Below, piece by piece: positions 1-11,972 of a stretch of DNA of 64,000 nt (positions within the stretch are counted from its first letter, which is position 1; each line of letters opens with the position of its first letter). Source of the DNA: Rosa chinensis. Taxonomy: Eukaryota; Streptophyta; Magnoliopsida; Rosales; Rosaceae. The translations under genes were made by a program, and so were the position numbers. The stretch spans positions 28,378,501 through 28,442,500 of the forward strand of contig NC_037090.1 in NCBI RefSeq assembly GCF_002994745.2. Reading direction: 5' to 3'. The notes beneath the pieces were generated by a model. The model saw nothing but the letters and a program-made list of their open reading frames with translations. It was not told where the DNA came from and did no database searches.

Positions 1-42
1 TTTAACTTGATCTCTAGCTATATATATTTCATCACGTACTGA

Positions 43-446
43 ATGTCTAGATACACATTTATAAAGAAAGTGTCTGAAGCAATTATATCATCTGCGGAAG
101 AAGTGCAGGCAGTGAATGCTTATGGCTGGGCTTCTAGAGATTCCTCAGGAATTCTCTATCTCCCTTCCACTTCACCAGGAGGTACCTTCGCATTTACATA
201 TGATCTCGATCTTCTTCTTCTTCTTCTTCTTCTTACAGGCTTATAGCTAGGCTTCTTCCGGCGTTGTTGTATGGTTTTATTAATTATGCGTACAGAAGTA
301 CTGGTAGGAATGATATCAGCATGAAGATACTCTACTGCGGTGTTTGCCACTCAGACCTTCACTTTGCTAAGGACGAAGTTGCAATGACCATATTTCAGTT
401 ATTCAAATTAACCTTCCAATCGTCCCAGGGTACGTGCCCTGGTTAG
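43..446 (+). pseudogene. Cinnamyl-alcohol-dehydrogenase-like (MDR family) N-terminal fragment
   Basis: Two pieces of the N-terminus of a plant cinnamyl/mannitol-type alcohol dehydrogenase are visible. The first, at about 103-180, reads AYGWASRDSSGIL, like the start of these enzymes. The second, at about 290-440, reads MKILYCGVCHSDLHFAKDE, which contains the GVCHSD motif whose Cys is the catalytic zinc ligand. Between them lies a CTT-rich stretch ending in TTACAG that looks like a short intron, but the joined frame is not clean and a stop (TAG) follows at 244-246. After the zinc motif the expected PIVPG segment is present only in another frame (about 418-433). Nothing of the cofactor-binding domain follows. 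The family match is clear; the copy is a broken fragment. Confidence 0.8.
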
Positions 447-482
447 TTATTCAAATTAACCTTACTAATTTCTAGGAGAAAA

Positions 483-527
483 AAATTAAGTGTAATATAT
501 TTCAGTTATAGATATTACACTTAATTT
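483..527. repeat. Perfect 16-bp inverted repeat (hairpin)
   Basis: Arms at 483-498 and 512-527 are exact reverse complements (AAATTAAGTGTAATAT) around a 13-nt loop. It lies just after the dehydrogenase fragment. It may be a small MITE remnant or a simple hairpin; no target duplication was recognised. Confidence 0.75.
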
Positions 528-1188
528 CAGCTAGACATGCATTCATCTACGATCACTCTTACTACATCCATGCATAGCATACGATCAATCAGCATGCCCA
601 ATCATGCCATATTACATCTGCAGTAATACGCATGACCCATTAATTCTCTTATAAGAAGGATATTCTAGGCCAGATATGTATTGCTGAAACTACCTAGCTA
701 GTAAGAATAAATGTTTTCCTTTTTCTTTTTAAGCTGCCTATTATATAGATATAGATAGATATAGATATAGATATAGATATATTCTCCGTTTTGGCTATCG
801 ATGAATAGCAAAACTTCCCGCTGAAACCCTAGCTACGAATGACATCGATCTCCTCATGCTATCTGCAAAAGGATGAAAACGAACGTATAATTATATCAAA
901 TTTTGGTATATACATTAGCTATTTTTCTGTTGAATTTTTATATTTGTCATCATTATTATAATACCGTGTAAATATAAGGGCTGCGACGGCCTCCTGCGCC
1001 TGTTCTTTTCACCTCCTCAAACTTCAACAACCTGTACAAAAAAGACAGAAGAGCCAATCACACCCCGCCACGTCACATTTCCAGATCCGACGGTTTAAAC
1101 ACTCGCTTTAGGTCACTGGTTTCACGTGCATAACAAAATCTACGAAAAGGTACTAAACGGCACACGCCTAATGACACGTGTCGAACGG
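528..1188. other. AT-rich intergenic DNA with GATATA microsatellite and two G-boxes
   Basis: No gene is visible. A GATATA/TAGATA microsatellite lies at about 745-782. Palindromic CACGTG G-boxes occur at 1123-1128 and 1175-1180, the second inside GACACGTGTC. Such sites bind bZIP/bHLH factors in plant promoters. They lie on the 3' side of the minus-strand gene at 1242-2432, so they might serve an unseen or lost plus-strand gene. Confidence 0.5.
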
Positions 1189-1236
1189 AGAGAGAGAGAG
1201 AAAGAGAAAAAAGCGAGGGAGAGAGAGAGAGAGAGA
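1189..1236. repeat. GA-rich microsatellite
   Basis: Interrupted (GA)n tract directly beyond the stop codon of the minus-strand gene at 1242. Slippage in this tract could have altered the C-terminus of that gene. Confidence 0.85.
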
Positions 1237-1241
1237 ATTAA

Positions 1242-2432
1242 TTACAGTCGGAGCGCTTTGCTGGTGTCCGGACTGTCACCGAGAGTCTGACGGATCTTGA
1301 CTTCAGAGTAGCAGCCTTGAGAGAGCAGCTTCAGAATGGCTTCGGCTTTGCGCCGCAGCATAACCGACCCCACCTGCTTCTTCTTCTTCTTATTAGTCCA
1401 GCTGATCCCAGCGGCTTTCGGCTCGTAGTAACGGCTTCGCGCGCTCGAAGCCGCGCTGGACAGGCACGAGGACTCCGAGGACGTGGAGGCCGCAAACGAC
1501 GTCGTCATGGCCACCTTCACGCCCGAGAGAGTTTTCCAGCTGTTGAATTTCACGCCGCCGCCTTGGATCTTCGAGCGGTTTTTCTGCACGGCCTGAGATT
1601 CAGGGAAATTCGAGTCAACGATTTCAAACAGAGCATAAAATTCGATCTCGACGAAGATCAAAAAGCAACAGATCCAACAAAAGCTTGACCAAGCGCTTTG
1701 ATTACACACTTGGAAGTGAAATTTCCTAGATCTGATTCAGAATTGTAATGTAAAACAGTTAAAGAAGCAAAAAGGAACTGGAATTTGGATTTTGAAAATC
1801 TCAATTGGAATCGCTTGTCATGATTATTGAACCAAACAGATTATGCACAAAATGAGCCAAACTGGAAAGTGAAAATGGAAGAAGAACAGAGAGAACACAA
1901 TGGTTGAAGGAGGCGAAGCAGAGAACCAGAATTAACCAAATTGTTGATGTGCCGGAATCACAAAAGAGTCCGATTATGCAAACAAAAATCAGGCAAAGGC
2001 ATAAAAGTGCAAAAATGGAAGAGAAACAGAGCTATAACAATAATTGTTCAAGTGCTTGAATCAAAATGCACTCAGATTTCAGCCAAATACAACTTCGATT
2101 AGGCACAAAATAAGCCAAACAGAGCTCCGGCTAGGCTCAAATTCAGCCAAACAGAACGCCGATTCAATCACATTTGCACAGCTTAGCCAAAAATTTGAAG
2201 TGAAGAGAAAAGGAGAGCGAAGGCTTACTTTGAGCTTCACATCACGATGAAGAGCTGCAAAAGCAATCATCCTGATTGTGCGAGCTTGAATCTCCTCCCT
2301 GGAACCAGCAAGCAAGGACGAAGTGCAGCAGGATTTGGAGTCGCCGGAAACAAAGCTCTGATCTCTGGAAATAGTACTCTTGCTCTTTCCTAGCTCCGAT
2401 CTCACCACCGATGACTCATCGCCATCATCCAA
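1242..2432 (-). CDS. Plant three-helical-bundle (HTH-like) protein, two exons, possibly decaying
   Basis: Proposed join of exon 1 (2432-2229) and exon 2 (1592-1242). Exon 1 ends at a consensus donor (AAA|GTAAGCC). Exon 2 starts after TCTCAG, and both junctions are phase 0, giving 184 residues. Features in order: a Ser-rich acidic start, SREEIQARTIRMIAFAALHRDVKLK near residues 44-68, VKFNSWKTLSGVKVA, a Ser-rich linker, and a C-terminal RRKAEAILKLLSQG...VRQ/IRQTLGDSPDTSKALRL segment. That last segment resembles plant proteins annotated as HTH three-helical-bundle (from memory, not searched). The frame has no ATG at its start, only TTG, and it stops right after SKALRL, where relatives probably run on. 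This could be a real gene with an unseen upstream exon, or a recent pseudogene. The molecular function is unknown. Confidence 0.6.
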
Positions 2433-2873
2433 ACAGCCCCTGCGTGAAAATCCAGCTATCAGATTCGAGGTTTTCGAAAACGAAAAATTCCAGGTGCAAA
2501 TTCAAATTCAAACGAAATGGAAAAGCGCAATTTACTTGGAAGGCGGTGGTGGCGTGACAGTGAGGAGGAGCAGAGCCGAAGCAGCAGTGCGTTCGCTTGA
2601 ACATGGAAACGGCGCCATGGGATCGCTTTCTCTCTCTCTTGGAAAAATGGCGGTTCCTTTTCTTTGTTTGAATCTCTCTCTCTAATTCTCTCTCTAGAAA
2701 GTTTTACTCGCTTTCTTTCTCTCTCTGTAAATCGGTTATAGTTACGGGGAACTGTGATGCGGTGATTGAGTTTGGTTATAGTTACTGGGATATGGAGTTA
2801 GTTAGAGCTGCTTGAGCTTTTTGATTGGGCTGTTACGAGGGCTGCCGTCACAGCCTGACCTGTCATTAACTTT
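2433..2873. other. Upstream flank of the HTH-like gene
   Basis: GA/CT-rich tracts at about 2625-2730 suggest a plant promoter or 5' leader for the minus-strand gene. No supported coding sequence. Confidence 0.35.
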
Positions 2874-4736
2874 TGAATTTTGTGGTTAGAGTATAGAGAC
2901 TCAGACTGTGCTTAGTTAGGTGCTGTTTGGGCCGGAATTTGCAGTCGGACGCCCAAGACAGAAATGGTAAAGTGACAAAGGCGAGGTAATGAGAGGAAAC
3001 GCCACCGTGTGACTGAGATAGGAGGATTCCGACCGGGTGGAGTAACAAATATGTGAACCTAGAAATTCTGGAGTTGCATAGTGTTGATCAAGTCATTTGA
3101 AAGATGACAAGCAAAATTAAAACAACAAATGTCATCAATAGTAATTAGAGAAAAGATACCAGACAATGAAAATAATATCTCAATTATCATCTATAGAGAC
3201 ACTTTTGACACTTTAAGTTTACAAATTATTCAAACAGTTCCATAATCATGCAACCGCCTAACACTAGTACTATACTCAAAATTTAGTCAAAATATGACAT
3301 GCATTTTTACGATTTTTCGTCGCAACACATGAAAAGAATTAATTGAAGATGTAGAGTAGCTTGTTTGCAGATAGTAGAAGAGAAATATTTGTTTTGTTGA
3401 CACTCCATGAGAGGTAGAAAAAGGATTGAAATAATGTGTTTAAGAACAAAAACCCGATTGAGGCAGATATTAGAACCAATTCCCATGTGAGCACAACATT
3501 GAAGTCCAGAAAAAGAAAAGGGGAGCATTTCCGTATTTTTGAATAGTTTTGTAGAGCATAAGAAGCTGGCTTGGCATATATAAAGAGACTCTGATGCAAG
3601 GACAGCAACTCCAAGAAATTAAGTTGAAGAAAGAAAAAGAAAATTGCAAACAGCATTAGAAAACATGCGAGGTACAGATCCAAACTTCAAACTAAACATA
3701 AAAGTGAAATACGGTTTACAGTAGCTAAATAAACATTCTACATATACACCAGAAAGTCCAGAACAACAGAGAAAACCAGAAACAGTCGTATGCCAACAAA
3801 GACTCCAAAGGGCCAAGGTGCAGATAACATGACCAACAGCATTTCAGATAAGAAGTTCCATGCCAAGTTCACAGACCTAAGAAGACTAACGGGCAAAGGA
3901 TAGTCTCATGGTCACCGCCTCATTTTTCTGCAGCAAAACAAGCAGACACTCGATTACAGCTAACATAATGGTAATCCTAATAGAAATGACGGACATTGTT
4001 CAAAGTCACACCAACAGTCCCACTATCATTGCTCACATATGGAGTCGCAAAAAATTCTTAAAACAAAGTCATATTGGACGTCAACCACAGCACAGAGAGC
4101 ACATATGCTTCCATGGATTTAGAAGAAAACCTCAAAAGATGCAGAGTAGCTTCGTTTGGCTGGCAATGCTCAAATCAAAACCTATGGTGTGTCATCACAT
4201 CGCAAATCATGTCAAGCACACTACTAGTTATAACTTAACTCCATATTCCAGAACACTGGCACAACATTCCCATCACAATTCTGTAAAAACTCATAAGTTC
4301 CTAGGGGAATGAATGACAAGAATGATCATATTGCTCTAATTAAACCTAAAATAAAACCACAACTCAGCATGATGATGGCATAATAGTACTCATACCAATT
4401 CTCAGAATAAAAATGTACCTTATAGCAGCTGAAACATAACAAACCTGCTGCAAACTATATCCCGCGAATCAATTGCTTTAGTAATGCAGAATCTTTATTA
4501 GATGGAGTTAATATATTTCAACAATTCAAAAGAAATCATGGATTACGCAGCATGTTAGAAATTTAAAAACAGTAAATATAGAATTCAACTGCAGAAAATC
4601 AAACAGTAGGCAAACTGGGAACTTCACTTGCTTAACACTAGTTCTTCAGGGGATAGATGACTGAAATATGTTTAACTAACTGACGGACAAAATACATAGA
4701 GGTAAGAGCAAGAGTCTGTACTTACTTCTTCCTTGC

Positions 4737-5918
4737 TCATTGGTACGAAATGGCATTGACGTGGTCAAGCAAGATGAGACCCTCTACAAAAGAATCCATG
4801 AAGTAGTAAATATAATCCTTATTTCCGAAAACTTGAACTTGTTTGCTCTTAGGATCCAGCGAAATCATTCTTAACCAACCAAGATTATTTTCCTCACTCA
4901 GAACAACTTCCCCACACCTTTTGAAACCATATATACGATCTTGAGACCCAGCTATCTTGTACAAATATGTCCACGACTCTGTGACACCATACTCTTTCAT
5001 TACCCATATGTCACAACCACAGTTATAATCATAATGCTTAATCAAGGCAAGGGAGTCCCCATATTTTGAAATCGTACATCTGTTGCTCTGTAAAGCTTCT
5101 GGCATCATCACCTCGCCAAATAATTCGGTGGCCATATCAAATGAAGCAATGAAAGTATCTCCACCATACTTACAATATTCATACGTATGATCATCATATT
5201 CGACACTTAAACGAACTTCAAGCATATGCAGAGAACCATTGAGAAATACAATACCAGAACCACCCCCCTGCAAATCTACAGGAACAACAGAAGCATCAAG
5301 CGTCTTCCAGGAGCCCCTGGCTAATGAGTAAACCTGAACCACGGTGGCGAATCGGGACAAGTCCAAATGATCATCAGGAAGAGTCACAATTCTCAACACC
5401 TTATAGTCATTGGAATGTAAATCATAGCCAAAGCCATGCTCTATGCACACATCATACTTAGACTCAGTAGAGGTAAAACAAGCAGGTGGGCTAGGCAAAA
5501 TCACAATCTTTCTAATACATGGGTTCCAAATTAAAGTGGGGGAATGGTTATCAGATAGGTGAGGCGCAAGGCATATGAGCCCGTTACAAGTTCCGACTAC
5601 CTTCAGATCGGAAATAGTTTCGTTTTCCAAGAAAGTGACTGGGTCTGCAAGCAAGGAATACTCACCGAATTCAGGGCTATCCCAATGCAACCAGTGCAGA
5701 CGATCAGAAACCTTGTAAGAGAAAGCGCTGAGGAGGAGGAGGTGGGCATCGTTTTGGTTGTTGGTGTCGATTGTGGTGGAGAGATGGGATTGAATGAAGG
5801 TAGAGGATTTGATGAGTGACATCCATGACTTGCAGACTAGGGTTGATTTGATTAGGGATTTCGTAGGCAACCTCAACAGGATTCTTTGTATGATTTCCTC
5901 AGGAAAGTAGTCTGACAT
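4737..5918 (-). CDS. F-box protein with FBA (F-box-associated) domain, copy 1
   Basis: Single-exon gene of 393 codons from the ATG at 5918. The frame also extends 10 codons upstream to a TTG, which is unlikely to be the start. The F-box is at residues 4-45 (FPEEIIQRILLRLPTKSLIK, then VCKSWMSLI). It is followed by an F-box-associated type-1 region with GTCNGLICLAP, IWNPCIRKIVILP and GFGYDLHSNDYKVLRIV, and a C-terminal LYKIAG/YGFKRCGEVVLSE part. Such proteins (At3g06240/CPR1-like group) are substrate receptors of SCF ubiquitin ligases: the F-box binds SKP1 and the C-terminal domain binds the target. The target is unknown. Its paralogue is at 18686-19876. Relative to that copy, CGA has become TGA, removing five C-terminal residues. 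A perfect donor-like GTAAGTAC overlaps the older stop. Confidence 0.92.
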   Translation of the reverse strand: MSDYFPEEIIQRILLRLPTKSLIKSTLVCKSWMSLIKSSTFIQSHLSTTIDTNNQNDAHLLLLSAFSYKVSDRLHWLHWDSPEFGEYSLLADPVTFLENETISDLKVVGTCNGLICLAPHLSDNHSPTLIWNPCIRKIVILPSPPACFTSTESKYDVCIEHGFGYDLHSNDYKVLRIVTLPDDHLDLSRFATVVQVYSLARGSWKTLDASVVPVDLQGGGSGIVFLNGSLHMLEVRLSVEYDDHTYEYCKYGGDTFIASFDMATELFGEVMMPEALQSNRCTISKYGDSLALIKHYDYNCGCDIWVMKEYGVTESWTYLYKIAGSQDRIYGFKRCGEVVLSEENNLGWLRMISLDPKSKQVQVFGNKDYIYYFMDSFVEGLILLDHVNAISYQ

Positions 5919-6119
5919 TGCTTCTGTGTTCAAAATATTTTTCTCCAATTTTCCATTTCTCTTCTCTAGGGTCTGCGAGTTTTAAAGAAAGGTCAGTGAC
6001 CCAGTGCAGTTTAATGCTGTTATTATTATTATTATTTTTTATAAATTATTGTTCTTTATAAATTTTGGTAGTTTTATCCTAAAGTAAAGAGGGTAATTAA
6101 GAAATCAGAATAATATCAT

Positions 6120-6335
6120 TTGTATTTGAACTTCAATACTGTAAGAGGAAGCGCTGAGGAGGAGGAGGAGGTGGGCGTTGGAGTCGATTGTGGTGGAGAG
6201 ATGAGATTGAATGAAGGTAGAGGATTTGATGAGTGACATCCATGACTTGCAGACTAGGGTGGATTTGATTAGGGATTTGGTAGGTAACCTCAACAAAATT
6301 CTTTGTATGGTTTCCTTAGGAAAGTAGTTTGACAA
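6120..6335 (-). pseudogene. F-box N-terminal fragment, copy 1
   Basis: About 70 codons matching the first part of the neighbouring gene (YFPKETIQRILLRLPTKSLI, VCKSWMSLIKSSTFIQSHLS), ending after LLLLLSASSY. The start codon is TTG where the full gene has ATG, and no FBA region follows. The same fragment with the same lost ATG lies at 24661-24884. It therefore arose from an older F-box duplication before block A was copied. Position 6116-6120 (TCATT) is the empty counterpart of the LTR insertion site at 22244-24655. Confidence 0.9.
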
Positions 6336-6700
6336 TCTAACATTACTTTTGTGTTTAAAATATTTTTCTCTAATTTTTGGATTCTCTACGTTGCTTTTGG
6401 ATGAAAAATTTTTCTAATTTCTTTAAAGGATTAGGAAATTTTAAAGGAAGGTTAGTGTCTCAGTGACAATAATACATCATTTAAGATGTCATGCGATTAG
6501 TTTCAATGTGCATACAACATAGTGTCTCATCTTGAAGATGTCAAGGTTGAAGGTACAAATAAATAAATAAATTTAGGTATTTATTATAAAAATAAACATG
6601 TATGTTCATTTTATTTTTTTTAGCTAATTACTATTTTAGACGTTAAAAATTGCACTCTACAAACTACGGATCACAATTAGCGAAAATGACAAATTTTGTA
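6336..6700. other. AT-rich tail of block A
   Basis: Noncoding; matches 24885-25215 up to the region of GTTAAAAATTGCA, after which the two copies diverge. The boundary near 6700 is approximate. Confidence 0.7.
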
Positions 6701-9093
6701 TTCATATCCATCTTTATCTCTTGGAGAATACTTGCTTCCCACAATTCATAACCAACTCCCAAACAATTTCTATAACTTTAAATCTACTCAAAATATGAAG
6801 TTATACAAATATTGCTAATCAGAGCAACTAGACAATGAACTGAAATAAACTACGAGCAGGACAACATCAACGAAGATGAAAGCACTAGACACTATTCCTC
6901 GACTTCGATACACGCTCGACTTCAACCTATCTGCAAAATGAGCATGTAAAACTGAAAATGCCCTAGAAAAGCATTTGAAAACTGTTAGAGTGAGTGGACG
7001 AGAAATTTCAGGTTTTCCCAATTTCATTTTCATCTAAAACCAAGCATGCAGTAAAGAATCGAGAAATTACTTAAAAATGTGAACTGTAATGAGCATCTTA
7101 AAATAGTTCAAAACTCGTGAAAATACATACTATTAATCACTCTACGGTATTGAAATCTCAACTCATGATGGAAACCATGTTGAAAACCGTCTCAAAATCT
7201 CATTGAAATACTCATATAATAAAATATCTCAAAATCATTAAAAAAATCTCATAAATATATTGCAAATCTGGTCTCAAAACTCTTTGAAATCCCATAATCT
7301 CTTTAAAATGCTCATGCGATAAAATAAGCGATGACTAGAGGGTAATACTGACCAGATGATGCATCGGAGGGGTACTGCTGACCGGAATGTATTCTGGAGG
7401 TTACTGCTGACCAAAATATAATTTGTAAGATACTGCTGACTAGTCTATTACCTACTGCCGACCAGTGCATGCATGCACTAACATAATCATCATCTTTCAT
7501 AATTTACTCTTTAAATAAACTGAACTCAATCTCATTAAAATATTAAACTCATGAAATCTGGATAACTCGTTTATACTCAAATACTTCAATATCATACTCA
7601 AATATCATGTTAGAATCAATACTCGAAAACACATTATATGAAATCTCAATAATGCATCCGTACTCAAATACTCGAAAATCATTAATTCTCATATCATATT
7701 TAACTTGTTAATATGCTAACTAAAATATAATTTATGAAATTCCAATAAATCATTAATTTAAGGAAATCAATAAACTGTCAAATCAATATTAATCTAAATC
7801 AGAAAATAATAAAAAAATATTGCATGCACAATTAATTTAAAAACAAATGTCCACTCACAGAATTGTGGCTATGAGAGTCGTTCGATGAAATTTTTTCTCT
7901 AGCTCTATCCATACGTCGTCCTAAACAAATTGATAATTATAAATAACAAATTTCGAGAATTGAAATTAAATTAATGATAACAAAATCAAAACCCCTAAAT
8001 GAGAATTTATCGAAAGCTCCATGTTGAAACGAGCTTCAAGTTCATTAGATATGTTGACTCAGCAATTATAACAATCTATTGAAAAATGGGGTCGATCCGA
8101 AGGTCGGATCTTTCCGAATCAAAACCTGAATTTCAGAAACTTTGAAAATTTCTATTGATCCCAAAGTTCATAATATGGCTACCAAACTACATCCACGTGT
8201 CTGTAACATCATGGCCTACCTGAATCACTAAATTAAAAGCCCTAAAGTAGCCGGACGTGCCCCCATTTCCAACCCCAAATTAGGCCATGAATTTCATCAC
8301 CATGATCCTCCCATCACCGTCAACAACTTTCTCAACTAACAGAAAGTCCAATTTTAAGTTTAGAAGTTTGAATTTACCTCGAAATTATTTGGGAAGGATT
8401 TTGGGCCTAAATCGCTCAAACCCGAAATTCATTTTACTCGGGTTGAATTGAGATGTGAAACTTGGTGGGTTTGTAGAGCATTGCAAGACGAACAAAATTC
8501 AGTTAGTCTTAACGTCCGATTTGGCCGAAGTTAGCTGGAATTTGAAAAATACGCCAGAAAAGGATCATACCTTCTTTTCTTCGATTCCTAGTGTATGGTG
8601 AACGAGAGGATCCAAGGCTTATATGGCTGGAAATATGGTTCGAAGCTAGACGAAGAGAATGGGACTAGTTTCATGGCCTGAGGTGGCCCGAAACATCACC
8701 ATCGAGGCCGAGAAATTCCGGCACGAAATTTGGAAAATTCTGGGTTTAAGGGATTGAGTTTCCATTTCTGGTTTCTTTCCAAAGTGGCTATTTTCGAAAA
8801 TGGAAGCTGCTATTTATAGTATCAGATTTTTTTTGGAAATTACAAAACTACTACTGACTTCAAACCCTTATAATTTCTTCGTTACAATTCCAATTTTAGC
8901 GTACTTCATGTCTTCGAACTCCGTCTAACGTCCTCTACAACTTTCCAGAAGGAAGTTTCCTACAAGATTAAATGGAATAAAAAGTCAAATATAACATCCT
9001 TAAAAGCATCGAAAAGTAGGTAAAAGTGAAGATAATTGTCATTTACCATCCAAATGACTAGTAAACATGTAAGTTTAGGTACGCGGCATAACA
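6700..9093 (-). mobile_element. LTR of a Ty3-like family, truncated at its 3' end
   Basis: Related along its length to the solo LTR at 22244-24655: the segment before AGTGAGTGGAC (about 6985-7000), then the GACTGCTGACC units (7340-7470). It ends in GGCATAACA at 9093, i.e. TGTTATGCC on the minus strand, the family's 5' end. The left end was not found, so it is probably truncated. No coding capacity. A second copy with the same right flank (CTGGCT...) ends at 45884, showing that LTR and flank were duplicated together. Confidence 0.7.
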
Positions 9094-9936
9094 GCTGGCT
9101 GGGCGAGCCCATGTTCTTTTTCTTCTCTCTTTTGGGCCTGGTTTGGTTTGGGCTGTTGGAGAGTGGCAAGACCTATGTTTTTTTTTGTTGCTTTGAATAA
9201 TTGAACTTCGCTCGGCTCTTACCCTATTCTGCCCTTAATCGTAACTATTTGTTGATTGATGAGTGGCGATGTACTCCATGAGGGTCTTTAGTCGTTAACA
9301 CTTATCAAATCAATTGCTCTAATTTAAGGTTGGATAGGAGTAGGATTTTTTACTTTTTGCATTTTTGTTTTTAGTTTGGTTAGTTTTTGTTTGATAGCTC
9401 TACTTTTTTATTTTATTTTTTTAAGTTGATAGCTCTACTTTATGTAGTTTGATTTGTGCATTGAGATATAATATGTGGGATTTTCGAATTCCTCTAGCTT
9501 GACCAAGAGAAGTCATTGTTTTAATAGAATCTGATTCCGTTTCTCTAAAAAATAAAAATAAAATAAAAACCTCTTACTCATGTTCAACACTAATCAATTC
9601 ATTTTTCTTTTCACAATTAAATACAAACATAGTGAGTGGTTTCTTCTAACTAGCTTTTTCACCTATGCATCTACACGAACTCACAGAGTCACGTTAAAAA
9701 ACAAAGAGGTGATTAATTTTGATTTATCAATTCATCCACTTGCTTGTAGACGTGGGAATTTGAAATGAATGCAATTATATATCGTATACTTCTCCCACTA
9801 TACACGTCTCTCTTCCATAATGATCTCTTTATTTAATTTTTTTTGTTTATTTCTTTTACTTATTGCTATAATAACAGTTTCGATTAACTCACTATGGGTA
9901 ATTAAGATAATTCAAAATTGGTGAAGGTTTATGATT
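9094..9936. other. Non-coding flank, possible LINE 3'-end remnant
   Basis: Duplicated at 45885-46700. The part 9340-9560 (TTGATAGCTCTACTT ... AATTCCTCTAGCTTGACC ... then an A-rich tail with AAAATAAAA) has the look of a plant LINE 3' UTR with a poly(A) end on the plus strand. No coding frame is supported. Confidence 0.4.
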
Positions 9937-11745
9937 TTTTTTTTTTTTTTTGAATAGGGGTTGAAAGTTGGAACCCAGCCTAGCTAGGAGGCTCAGCCCC
10001 CACGCCCAGTTCTATTTATTGATATAATATTTTGCAACCGGGGGGTAGGAAATAAAACCTGAACCATGTGCTACATTAAAACAATTGCAATAATCCTCAT
10101 AGAGTACATTCAGAATAATAACGTCAGGAGTCTCATCTAACCAAACATCATTTATCCAATCTACACTAGCAATGTGAGCAAGCCTATGTGCAACAGCATT
10201 TGTTTCACGATAGATATGCAGAATTCTAACTGATTTAAAAGCATATAGGTAATCTTTACAATCATCCAAAACCCGACTCATCTCCGAATAATTCACCTCC
10301 TCGATCACAATTGAGAGAAGCAATTTGAATGACAGAGTGTATACCAAGAAGAAGACAAGCTCTGACGCCTTTGCTTCTACATTAATAGCCTGAGTGTGCA
10401 CGTAGAAAATGTAATACCCCGAAAATTCAATTTATTTTCCGAGGATTTTTATTAATGATTTCGTGGTCATGGAAGGAAGTACGAAGCTTTGAGGAGTTGT
10501 GAAATTAGTTCAAAACGATTTTATTTGAAAACGTACGTTAATTAAGGGCACGTCGATACGATCGCGTGCATACAAAAATCGAAAACGACTTTTTATACGT
10601 ACTGAATTTGGGAAAACTTCCTTCATGAAAGTTGTAGAGCTCGTCGATACGATCGCGTGCATACAAAAATCGGAGTTCGTATGAATTAATTATGATTTTT
10701 TGAAAAAGTTTCCAGTTTATTATAAAAGCTTCCTTTTTTAGCAAATTTCCAAAAATACTTTCAGTTTCCAAATTTGGAAACTGAGCTTCTCTCTCTTTCT
10801 CACCGTCCGAAGCCGACCGAAAACAGGGACAAAATTCTCCGGCCACGTTCTCCTCCATCCGGCCACCAATCCTCACCAAACTTCTTCCATTGGCTTCGTA
10901 TGATCCTTGCGCACCCTTCTGTGGTGGCCTTGAACGGCGGCACGGCCTGTAGCGGCGGCGGCAAGCTCATTCCGATTTGAGTTCGATTTTAGTCAACGCC
11001 GGTTTTCTCGTAGATCCGGCCACCAAAACTTCCGATCCTTAGCTCTATAAACTCGCCACAACCTGCTGATGATCATACCAGAAGGATCGCACCTAGAGTG
11101 ACCGTTTTCACGTTCGTCGGAGCTCGGCCGGTTTTCGATCCGAAACCAAAACCTTTCGATCGTGATATCTCGAGTTTTAGTGCATCGTTTTGATTGATTA
11201 TTAACCAGTGAGTTCGCCTTGATTTTCTTAACAACTCTCTAGAAGGAATAAAAGCCTGAAATTGAAGTTTTTACGTCGAAATCGTGGCTCGCCGGTTTCT
11301 GCATTTCTTCGCCGGTTTCTGGAAATTTTCCGGCCACCTTCAACTGTTCTAGGTAATTTTCGACCACTTCCGTTCATTTTCAGACTTCATGCTAGTTATG
11401 AAAATTGTTGGGCTTGATGAGATGAAGAGGAGAAGCCCGGCCCCGACACCATTGGCGGTGGTCGGCGGCGGTTCTGTCCAAACTCCGGCGTCCCTTTTCC
11501 GGCCACCTCCGGGCGTCAAAAATGTGATTTCTTTACATTTTTAGATTCTACATTTCAATACGATCATTTCGATATATTATACGCATTTTTTGGATATCGT
11601 ATGATTTAGTTATGAATTTTTACGGTTTCGATCGATTTCGATAATCCAATTAATGTTTTGTGAAGATCGGACCGTCCGATGGACTTGTAGTTTTGATATG
11701 TTGATCGTATGACTGTCCCGGTGACTTTGTGAGGTCACGGGAGAA

Positions 11746-11972
11746 GATCCGACGGTTGGATCTTCGTATAATTGTGAATTAGTGATTTGGAATGCGATTC
11801 GTGAGAATCCGACCGTCGGATTTTCATGAAATTTTGTGGAGATGTTTATAAGGACGATTCAGGAAGATCCGACCGTTGGATCTTCGTGATAATTTTGGAG
11901 GATGATCCTAAGGACGATCCGTGAGGATCCGACCGTTGGATCATCATATAATTTCGATCCGACCGTTGGATC
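11746..11972. repeat. Cluster of near-palindromes in solo LTR
   Basis: Five units of the type GATCCGACCGTTGGATC. One reads AATCCGACCGTCGGATT, in which both outer bases have changed together, keeping the stem. Related single units occur in the other LTRs of this group, for example near 8095. Confidence 0.8.

Larger units (their letters stand above)
2874..6700. repeat. Segmental duplication block A, copy 1
   Basis: This stretch is repeated in the same orientation at about 16862-25215. It holds a 3' flank (2874-4736), an F-box gene and an F-box fragment. The 3' flank has no supported gene but is nearly identical between copies, including the stretch that begins GTCGGA(C/G)GCCC at about 2943 and 16929. 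Copy 2 differs mainly by two large insertions between its F-box gene and its F-box fragment. Confidence 0.9.

Noticed and set aside
1317..1688. Plus-strand frame of 123 codons
   Set aside because: Antisense shadow of the HTH-like exon, Arg-rich from reversed Ser codons, without domain signal.
4737..5918. S-locus F-box (SFB/SLF) identity
   Set aside because: The F-box/FBA layout is shared with many unrelated genes; no S-RNase or other S-locus marker is in the window.
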